Of a stretch of DNA of 64,000 nucleotides, positions 57,844-64,000 are shown piece by piece; the stretch's first letter is position 1, and every line of letters starts with the position of its first letter. The DNA lies in the NCBI RefSeq assembly GCF_001517585.1, contig NZ_FBYC01000002.1:1-64000 (forward strand), read 5' to 3'. The notes under the pieces are model-generated. The model searched no databases and was not told where the DNA came from. It worked only from the letters and a program-made list of their open reading frames with translations. This DNA is from Roseibaca calidilacus. Its GTDB lineage: Bacteria > Pseudomonadota > Alphaproteobacteria > Rhodobacterales > Rhodobacteraceae. The position numbers and the translations under genes were made by a program.

Positions 57844-58767
57844 TCACTCTGGCCTGTCTTGACCGCGGTCAAGAAGCTCTGTGACCAGCTTCCGGACTGC
57901 CTCCTCAACACGAGGGACAAGATCCGCGTCCACATCGATGGTGATGCGGTTGCCTTTTCGGCCGATCTTCACGCGCTCACTGGGACGTGTCTTCTGCGTC
58001 GACGATTTGGTCGCTGTCAGCAAGGTAACCGCCGCTTCGAGACGGTCGGGGCCCGGTACGTTGCGAGGGATTTCGCCGGCAACTTCTCGGGCTCTCGCGA
58101 CGTCTTTCTCGCACAGCCTGAAAAGCTTTTCCCAAACCCGTCGACCAACGCCGTGTGCAGGTCCGATAGCCTGGATTAGTTCCATCGGGATGCCTGTAGC
58201 GATACGGTTCATCCGCGAGACGAGCGATTCATCGATCTGAAGTGCCCGATACGCGATCGTTTGAGCGTTCTTGCGCGTTTCGTCGGTTTTCCCAAGTTCT
58301 CGAATGATCCCGGCGACAAACAGAGCCCTTTCGATGAACGATGGATCTTGGCGCGCATTATTCTCTACGCCTTGGGCAATGAGAGCTTCCTCGTCGGTCA
58401 TCTCCATGACCGTAGCGCGCACTTTTTGACCAAGTTGGCGACAAGCGAGAAGCCGACGGCGTCCATAGACGATCTCAAGCGCACCGTCCTCGGTTCGGCG
58501 AACCAGCACTGGAACCTTTTGACCGTGCTCGCGGATCGACGAGACAAGCTCATCCAGGCCATCGCTTGGATCGATGCGGTCCATGACCGCGGACATCCGT
58601 ATGGCGGTCGGGTCGATCAGCCGCGTGGCGTGTTTATCCTCTTCGAGCACGGATGCTTGTGCGCGAGCTACAGTCGGGCTCGTTCGCTTCACATCCAGAT
58701 CGTCGTCCGAAGGCGGCGTTTTGCCCATCGCGTTCTTGAGTGAGTCCCCGAAGACCTTACGCGCCAT
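57844..58767 (-). CDS. repB: RepB centromere-binding partition protein
   Basis: The 307-residue product has the ParB core: IDPSDGLDELVSSIREHGQKVPVLVRR, IVYGRRRLLACRQLG, LIAQGVENNARQDPSFIERALFVAGI, then a helix-turn-helix (QTIAYRALQIDESLVSRMNRIATGIP). It pairs with RepA and binds parS. The ATG overlaps the repA 3' end by 11 bases. The last codons contain parS-like palindrome 3. Confidence 0.95.
   Translation of the reverse strand: MARKVFGDSLKNAMGKTPPSDDDLDVKRTSPTVARAQASVLEEDKHATRLIDPTAIRMSAVMDRIDPSDGLDELVSSIREHGQKVPVLVRRTEDGALEIVYGRRRLLACRQLGQKVRATVMEMTDEEALIAQGVENNARQDPSFIERALFVAGIIRELGKTDETRKNAQTIAYRALQIDESLVSRMNRIATGIPMELIQAIGPAHGVGRRVWEKLFRLCEKDVARAREVAGEIPRNVPGPDRLEAAVTLLTATKSSTQKTRPSERVKIGRKGNRITIDVDADLVPRVEEAVRKLVTELLDRGQDRPE
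57858..57873. promoter_or_regulatory. parS-like palindrome 3, inside the repB 3' end
   Basis: CTTGACCGCGGTCAAG lies within the last codons of repB (encoding LLDRGQ). It is spaced 43 bases from palindrome 2, centre to centre close to four helical turns. Confidence 0.75.
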
Positions 58768-59968
58768 GGATACGCCCCCATGCTTTCAGGATTTCGCGTT
58801 CGACTTCGTCGGTCACGCGCGAGACGGACTCGATCGCGCGCTCGTAAGTTCTGCGGTTCACGTCGCGAGGTTCGACCTCGAAGATGCTCTGCTGGGTGTT
58901 CGCAGCATCACCCACGGCTGTTGATTTCAGGAACTCGGCAGACAGCACGGCATCCCCGAGGACTGTCCGAAGCAGAGACGAAATCTGCACCTGCGGACCA
59001 TCCGTATTTTCGTAGCGTGTGATCAGAACTCGCACGAAGTTCAGTCCATGTTCCGGGGCGTGTGCCTCTACGACGCCCATCAGGTTGCTCGCCATGCCCA
59101 GAAAGCTCGCCAGCGACATGACATCGAGCATCGACGCGTTGAGCGGGATCAGGACCCCGGTCGATGCAAAGAGGGCAGAGATCACAGAGAAGTTCAGCTG
59201 CGGTGGGGTGTCAAATATCACCACATCATATCGGTTGAGGACGGGCTCAAGCGCTTCCCGGATGCGGCTATGGAACGTGGTGGCGCCGTGTCTGAAGCTC
59301 AAGGCGACCTCGAACTCGTACTCCATGATGTCCATGGATGCCGGGATCAGATCCACGGTCGGGAAGTTCGTTTTGCGAATGATCTCTGCTGCGGGCAATG
59401 GATCGTCGGATCGGATAAGATCGTATGAAGTTGGCATATCCGGATCAAGCTCGGGAGTTACCCCGAACAGGTTCGTCAGACTTGCCTGGCTGTCGAGGTC
59501 GATCAGCAAGACCCGGTAGCCGCGGAGACCCAGTAGTTGTCCTACATGGGCAACAGATGACGTCTTTGCCGAACCACCTTTCAGGTTGAAAATCGTCAAG
59601 ACCTGACAAGCCTCTCCCGGTCTTCTGTGCGGGTGTTCTTCTGGCTTGATCCTTCCAGTCTCGAGAAGTACGCGTTGTGCCTCGACCATCTCGTCTGCAG
59701 AGAAGCTACGGCGGTTGCCGCCCTCCAGAACACCTTCGGGGAAGCCTTCGAGGTTTGACACATGATGGCGGAAGGTATTCTGATTAATGCGAAGAAGTTC
59801 AGCCGCTTCCCGCATGGCGAAGCGGCGGAGACCCTTCTGAGCGTCCGGTGGGAAGGTTTCCTGCGCATGTTCACGCAACCGACTACCAAGCCGCTTGGAC
59901 ATGACTTCAAATCTCTGGGAGGCCCGTATCCCGTTCATCACTGCCCTCAAGTCTTTATTGTTTTGCAA
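58757..59968 (-). CDS. repA: RepA ParA-type partition ATPase
   Basis: The 403-residue product has an N-terminal helix-turn-helix (FAMREAAELLRINQNTFRHHVSNLEGFPEG) and a ParA domain with KGGSAKT at 130-136, VLLIDLDSQASLTNLFG and VVIFDTPPQLNF. RepA drives plasmid segregation with RepB and represses the repABC promoter. First gene of the cassette. The promoter lies in the 59969-60195 gap, where I see no gene. Confidence 0.96.
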   Translation of the reverse strand: MQNNKDLRAVMNGIRASQRFEVMSKRLGSRLREHAQETFPPDAQKGLRRFAMREAAELLRINQNTFRHHVSNLEGFPEGVLEGGNRRSFSADEMVEAQRVLLETGRIKPEEHPHRRPGEACQVLTIFNLKGGSAKTSSVAHVGQLLGLRGYRVLLIDLDSQASLTNLFGVTPELDPDMPTSYDLIRSDDPLPAAEIIRKTNFPTVDLIPASMDIMEYEFEVALSFRHGATTFHSRIREALEPVLNRYDVVIFDTPPQLNFSVISALFASTGVLIPLNASMLDVMSLASFLGMASNLMGVVEAHAPEHGLNFVRVLITRYENTDGPQVQISSLLRTVLGDAVLSAEFLKSTAVGDAANTQQSIFEVEPRDVNRRTYERAIESVSRVTDEVEREILKAWGRIHGA

Positions 59969-60195
59969 AGCTTAACAGATATTGTGGATAAATCCAGACC
60001 AAACCGTTGAGCGGCCTGGGGGCGTTGAAGGCACCCATTTCTGTCGACGGTAAACTGTTAAAAATCAGCGTCTTGGGCGACTGCGCTCTCACTCTACTTC
60101 AACACCTCGTTGCCAGCTGCGAAGTGACCACAAGATGTATTGTGAGTGCGTACAGAAATCAGTCGGCAGAATCGGATGGACGATTCTCCGGGATC

Positions 60196-61083
60196 TCAGT
60201 CGAGCAACCCCAGCCTCTCGGCCCGCTCCAGCAGCATCTTCACCGACGAAGGCTGCCAGCTTGTCCGCCCGCGCGGCGTGCGTTCGCGCATCGCCTGCAG
60301 CCGGGTGCAGATCGCCTGAAGCGTGATGCCGGGGTCCGCGCCCTTGATTCCGGCGACAATGGCGGGCAGACGGTCGTCGGTTTCGCGGCGCCCGGCGCGG
60401 GCCAGCACCTCGGCCGGCAGGAAGCCGTCGCGGACATATGCCTTCACAGCGCGCAAGAGACGGCTTTGGGTCCAGCGACGCGCCTCGGGCAAGGGGCCGT
60501 TGATGATGCGCACTACGTCTTCCCAGGCCAAGTCGGGTCGCAACCGGCGCACATGGGGTACCCAATCTTGTGCCGTCTCGTTCAGACGCTCCATGTAGCC
60601 GTCTTGTCGCGCCAGCCGCACCTTGCGCAGCGCTGCCGGATCCCGCGCGCGTAGGCCAGGGTTTCCGCCGACCCGCCCCTTTGTTCGCGCGCTGGCAAGC
60701 CCAGCCTTGGTCCGTTCACGGATCAAGGCGCGCTCGAACTCGGCTGCTGCACCCAGAACCTGCAGGGTGAACTTGCCCTGCGGGGATCCGGTGTCGATCG
60801 GGTCCTGAATCGACCGGAAGAAGGCACCCTTGGCCTCGAGCCGCTCGATCACCTCCAAGAGATGCGACAGGGATCGCGCGAGGCGGTCAATCCGGACCAC
60901 CACCAGCGTATCGCCCTTGCCGATCCGTTCCAGCACCCGCGCCAGCACAGGCCGCGCACGATCACCGCCAGAAGCCTGTTCCTCATGGATTTCGACACAG
61001 CCCGCTGATTTCAGGGCGTGCGACTGGGGCAGGGGGGTCTGATCCTCGGTCGATACGCGCGCATAGCCGATCAGGGGCATCAA
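60196..61083 (-). CDS. Serine recombinase of the resolvase/invertase family
   Basis: The 295-residue product starts MMPLIGYARVSTEDQ (catalytic Ser), with RIDRLARSLSHLLEVIERL and EFERALIRERTKAGLASARTKGR, the resolvase catalytic domain and E-helix. The C-terminal 150 residues go beyond a simple resolvase helix-turn-helix and include DIVRIINGPLPEARRWTQSRLLRAVKAYV-like helices. It may resolve plasmid multimers. It is transcribed toward repA. Confidence 0.9.
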   Translation of the reverse strand: MMPLIGYARVSTEDQTPLPQSHALKSAGCVEIHEEQASGGDRARPVLARVLERIGKGDTLVVVRIDRLARSLSHLLEVIERLEAKGAFFRSIQDPIDTGSPQGKFTLQVLGAAAEFERALIRERTKAGLASARTKGRVGGNPGLRARDPAALRKVRLARQDGYMERLNETAQDWVPHVRRLRPDLAWEDVVRIINGPLPEARRWTQSRLLRAVKAYVRDGFLPAEVLARAGRRETDDRLPAIVAGIKGADPGITLQAICTRLQAMRERTPRGRTSWQPSSVKMLLERAERLGLLD

Positions 61084-61213
61084 AACAGGCCGTTTGCAGT
61101 TTCATATACTACTAATAAACGACCGTTTGAAAACGGATGCAAGGGCTCTCTCTGTGCCCCTGCTCAACGGAAAGCCCTTGGTTTCCATAGGCTGAGCGCG
61201 ATCAGAGAGCCCT
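61084..61213. repeat. Candidate res-like region upstream of the serine recombinase
   Basis: CCGTTTG occurs twice (about 61090 and 61122), the second within CCGTTT-GA-AAACGG. Further on, AGGGCTCTCT (61142-61151) and AGAGAGCCCT (61204-61213) are perfect 10-bp arms 52 bases apart. Resolvases act on such sites next to their own gene. I could not define three subsites. Confidence 0.4.
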
Positions 61214-61306
61214 CGCCGACCATCGCCCGCGCGTGCTATATAAGGAGCGTGAACGCACTCCGACAAAACCCTTGGGTAAAGTGCTTAATTCTAGTATTTT
61301 GCACAT

Positions 61307-62374
61307 ATGAAGCCTCAAACGACTGTCTTCCATGATGAATCTTATGCTCTCTTCCTCGACGCTGAGGAGGTGGAACAGTCGTCCGAGGACGATCTCTGGT
61401 TCCTGCCCGGTCCCATGGAAGAGGAGCTGGATTATTTGCCTCCCGGACCACGGGCCGAACCGTGTCAAGCCGTTGTCCTCGAGGATTGGCGGAAAGCAGA
61501 AGCCTGCCATGCCGCGCGTCTTGCTCGTGTGGCCGGTCGCGTCGGTGCGCTGGACGACCGGCTGAAGCGGGGCCTAGAAGGATGGCGGCACAGGCTTGCC
61601 CTGTTCGAGGCTGCCGACCTCAGCTGGTTCGCGGGTGACCGCATCGGCCCAGATCGGCTGGCGCTCTGGATCTCCATGCGACTGTGTGGGGTACAGAACG
61701 ACACTGCCGCGCTCGCGCGTGTCGGTTGGGCGGTGCGGCGGCTATCCGGTGGACCAGGACCGGAGGTGGACCTTTCGGCCTTCCTTGACCGCCGCGACCC
61801 CGAGAACCTCGCCGATGAGGCCGAACCGTTTGCGGATCGCGCCGGCGGTTGGCTGGACCTGACGGCGCAAGCCTCCGAGTTGCACCCGATCAGCCGTGCT
61901 TGCATGGGCTTTCACCTCTGGAGCCTCGCGGGACTCGGGCAGCAAGGCGATCGAATGGAGGCGGCCGTCACAGCTGCGCGGATCGCGACCAGTGAGGGTA
62001 AGGGAGCAGTCTTTGCACCTCTAGCCATGGGCGGGGCAGGGGGGCTGCGCGCCGGTGGTCCACCCGCTGAACGTCTAGCCCGCTGGCTTGACGGAATGGA
62101 GACGGCGTGTCTGACCGCGATGCGGCACCTCGACGATATTGAAGCGTGGTCAGTGCGGGCGGAAGCCGAGATGACCTCACTTTCGGGAAAGACTCCTCGC
62201 GCCTTGCGCGCCGTGTTGACCGAATGGCCCCTTGTATCCGCCCCGATGGCCGAAGCTCTGACCGGTGCCAGCCGCGCCGCCGTCCAGCGTAACCTTGCCT
62301 GGATGGAGGAAAAGGGTCTGGTCCGCGAGATGACCGGGCAGGGAAGGTATCGGATGTGGCGTGCGGCGAACTGA
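61307..62374 (+). CDS. Unrecognised protein with a C-terminal winged helix (355 residues)
   Basis: The N-terminus is acidic (FLDAEEVEQSSEDDLWFLPGPMEEELDYL), the middle is helical (LFEAADLSWFAGDRIGPDRLALWISMRLCGVQNDTAALARVGWAVRRLSGG), and the C-terminus (PLVSAPMAEALTGASRAAVQRNLAWMEEKGLVREMTGQGRYRMWRA) is a winged helix. It resembles plasmid proteins of the RHE_PE00001/DUF1612 type in design, but I cannot confirm that. It is divergent from the recombinase. Confidence 0.7.
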   Translation: MKPQTTVFHDESYALFLDAEEVEQSSEDDLWFLPGPMEEELDYLPPGPRAEPCQAVVLEDWRKAEACHAARLARVAGRVGALDDRLKRGLEGWRHRLALFEAADLSWFAGDRIGPDRLALWISMRLCGVQNDTAALARVGWAVRRLSGGPGPEVDLSAFLDRRDPENLADEAEPFADRAGGWLDLTAQASELHPISRACMGFHLWSLAGLGQQGDRMEAAVTAARIATSEGKGAVFAPLAMGGAGGLRAGGPPAERLARWLDGMETACLTAMRHLDDIEAWSVRAEAEMTSLSGKTPRALRAVLTEWPLVSAPMAEALTGASRAAVQRNLAWMEEKGLVREMTGQGRYRMWRAAN

Positions 62375-62445
62375 AGACCGCAGCGAAACTCCCGGTGGTT
62401 TAAGAGTAAGATCGCAGTGGTGAGATGGCGCCGATGTCGAGGGTT

Positions 62446-62931
62446 TCACCTGCGGCGGTGAGACTCCGTCGCAATGGCAAAGGTAACGCCTGAACGTTTC
62501 CACACAAAGTGCTCCTTTGCATAGGCGAGCGCACTTGGAGCCACTACGATACTGAGATAGCTTAGTTTTTCAAAATTTTCTATCGCGTTTTGGAACGTCT
62601 CGAGATCAGAATCGGCAAAGGAGTCGCCTAGAACGAAGATAGTAATCCGCTCCACATTACTCAGCATAAACAGACCGGATGATGTTTCGAGATGGTCGGA
62701 TTCAATCACGGCCTCACGTACTTTACTCGTCCATGGCAGTCCATCTAGGTCTTCCACGGCAAGCCATGGTCGTGCCTTTTTCGGCCCTTTGCGGGGTCCA
62801 GGTGCAACAGTAATGGTGACTTCCGATTCTGAAAGCCATTCTTCCAGAAGCCCTTGCGGGCGGCCTTGCAACGTGATTGCCGAAACGCATTCTTTGAAGA
62901 TCTCTGGGTCATCATGGTCACGGTATTTCAT
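62446..62931 (-). CDS. Unrecognised 161-residue protein coupled to a helicase gene
   Basis: The product (YRDHDDPEIFKECVSAITLQGRPQGLLEEWLSESEVTITV, then LSNVERITIFVLGDSFADSDLETFQNAIENFEKLSYLSIVVAPSALAYAKEHF) has an alpha-beta pattern. Its start overlaps the helicase stop by 14 bases. Together they may be the end of a defence operon that continues outside the window. Confidence 0.65.
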   Translation of the reverse strand: MKYRDHDDPEIFKECVSAITLQGRPQGLLEEWLSESEVTITVAPGPRKGPKKARPWLAVEDLDGLPWTSKVREAVIESDHLETSSGLFMLSNVERITIFVLGDSFADSDLETFQNAIENFEKLSYLSIVVAPSALAYAKEHFVWKRSGVTFAIATESHRRR

Positions 62932-64000
62932 GCTGTTCGTCTCCTTGCAGTTTGTCGCAATCGCTATCGGGTGCGTAGGTGAAATTTCCTGGTGCCAAGC
63001 GGATCATGAGCGACTGTATTTTTTGGGACGCGGCTGTTTCGAGTATCGCAAGCAAGTCGGACTGTCGCGGCTGCCCGAAGGCAAGTCGATAGAGTGCCGT
63101 GGTCTTTATCAACCAAGGTGTAAGTCTCGCCTCGCGGGAAAAAGGAGGCAAAGGCAGAATAGACTCGATGAGGGCAGGGGCGTCGAGGTTGCCAGTATAC
63201 AGCCAGTGCGGGCACATCCCCAGACGTGACATGCCTAGGTCTTCGACCTCTTCTTCTGCGGCGGCGAGCATCGCCGACCAGGCAGGGCCATCGGTTTCGC
63301 GGGCGGCTGCAACCTGGCAGGTTGCAATGTTGCGGCGAACCGCGTGATTGAGATACCGCTGAACCCGGCCCTCGCGTTGCTCCAGGTCTGTCGGGCTTCC
63401 AGGCAGGTTCCAGTGCCAGATTCGGTGGCAGTAGTGATGGAAGTCCAGACCTTCTTGCCCAACGGATGTTGATGCGAGAACGAAGGGGCGGAAGGGCGAG
63501 TTGAACGCTTCGCGAAGGGTGTCCAGGCGTGTCTGGCCGCCCTCGCCGTCTTTCGCAGCGTTTGCAGCAAAGCGGGCCGCAATGTGCGAAGGCATGTTGA
63601 AGCTTTTGCCGGTGAACGGATTGCGCGCAGTAATCTGGGCAGTTCGCAGGCCGACCGCGTCTCTCACCCGCCGGGCCAGCCCCTCGTATGGCGGTTTTCC
63701 GGGAATGGTTTCGGGGGTCAGTTTCCCTCCAGTGAGCTGGAACAAATACTCATCGAGCACCGCCTGAAGATCATGTTCAGCGCAATAGTCGATGACCTTT
63801 GACCAAGCCCCTTCCTCCCCGCCAGAAAGTAGCAAAGGTCGGACTTCCCGGTGGTTAAACATTGTCAGGAAGCCAAGCGCGACACTGGAAGCGGTCGATG
63901 CCAGATCTGCCGACGGCTCTTTTGAATAACGGCGTAGTGATCTGAGCAGACAAACGGCCGGAGACCCAAGCGCCACACGCGCGAGAAACGTTACCGCCGC
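62918..64000 (-). CDS. C-terminal part of an SF2 helicase (5' end outside window)
   Basis: The frame is open to the window edge. The visible 360 residues include the helicase C-terminal motifs FVLASTSVGQEGLDFHHYCHRIWHWNLPGSPTDLEQREGRVQRY. The form EGLDFH...HWNLP...DLEQREGR is typical of large helicases in phage-defence loci. Family beyond SF2 cannot be given without the N-terminus. Confidence 0.82.
   Translation of the reverse strand, partial: AAVTFLARVALGSPAVCLLRSLRRYSKEPSADLASTASSVALGFLTMFNHREVRPLLLSGGEEGAWSKVIDYCAEHDLQAVLDEYLFQLTGGKLTPETIPGKPPYEGLARRVRDAVGLRTAQITARNPFTGKSFNMPSHIAARFAANAAKDGEGGQTRLDTLREAFNSPFRPFVLASTSVGQEGLDFHHYCHRIWHWNLPGSPTDLEQREGRVQRYLNHAVRRNIATCQVAAARETDGPAWSAMLAAAEEEVEDLGMSRLGMCPHWLYTGNLDAPALIESILPLPPFSREARLTPWLIKTTALYRLAFGQPRQSDLLAILETAASQKIQSLMIRLAPGNFTYAPDSDCDKLQGDEQHEIP

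Noticed and set aside
1-64000. CRISPR arrays, tRNA and rRNA genes
   Set aside because: No spaced direct repeats of 24-40 bases and no tRNA- or rRNA-like segments were seen on reading the intergenic regions.

Overview
The window is GC-rich DNA from a large conjugative plasmid of an alphaproteobacterium. The most likely host group is Rhodobacterales (roseobacter/Paracoccus type). This rests on a repABC replication cassette with a repB-repC counter-transcribed RNA, a VirB/VirD4 type IV secretion system with VirC1/VirC2-like partners, and a set of small accessory proteins typical of such plasmids. No rRNA, tRNA or CRISPR array was seen.

Layout. 1-4459: end of a virB operon (virB9 cut by the window edge, virB10, virB11, a small exported protein, virB6). 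4507-7279: an unrecognised gene, then a minus-strand retron-like cassette (51-aa membrane protein, XRE protein, reverse transcriptase) below a 394-bp hairpin-rich non-coding stretch. 7280-14132: mobilisation block, with virD4, relaxase and a MobC-like gene on the minus strand, a non-coding segment, then virC1-virC2 on the plus strand. The segment between them holds two inverted repeats and an array of 53 seven-base units. 14284-15745: a 56-aa protein and a Fic enzyme. 15770-29186: a complete type 3 BREX operon (WYL regulator, brxF, brxC/pglY, pglXI, brxHII, pglZ, brxA). 29361-56393: plasmid maintenance and accessory genes, an AbiE toxin-antitoxin pair, a RIT (recombinases-in-trio) element inserted in a radC-like gene, ssb, an H-NS-like gene, and an XRE/ImmA-IrrE pair. 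56485-59968: repABC with three palindromic parS-like sites. 60196-64000: a serine recombinase, two unrecognised genes and a helicase cut by the window edge.

How it fits together. Replication and partition come from repABC. Transfer comes from the relaxosome (relaxase, MobC-like protein, VirC1/VirC2), the VirD4 coupling protein and the VirB channel. The cargo is mainly defence and stability: BREX, a retron, AbiE, an ImmA/XRE pair, Fic, and possibly the edge helicase pair. Many accessory operons carry long structured leaders. Five share one leader type and three share another, which suggests a plasmid-wide regulatory scheme.

The strongest unexplained signal is the heptad array at 12306-12678. 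A G recurs exactly every seventh base in 53 units, with a single one-base slip, directly upstream of a ParA-like/RHH-like gene pair and next to the mobilisation genes. I interpret it as a binding array for the VirC2-like protein, acting as an overdrive-like or centromere-like site. That function is inference from periodicity and context.
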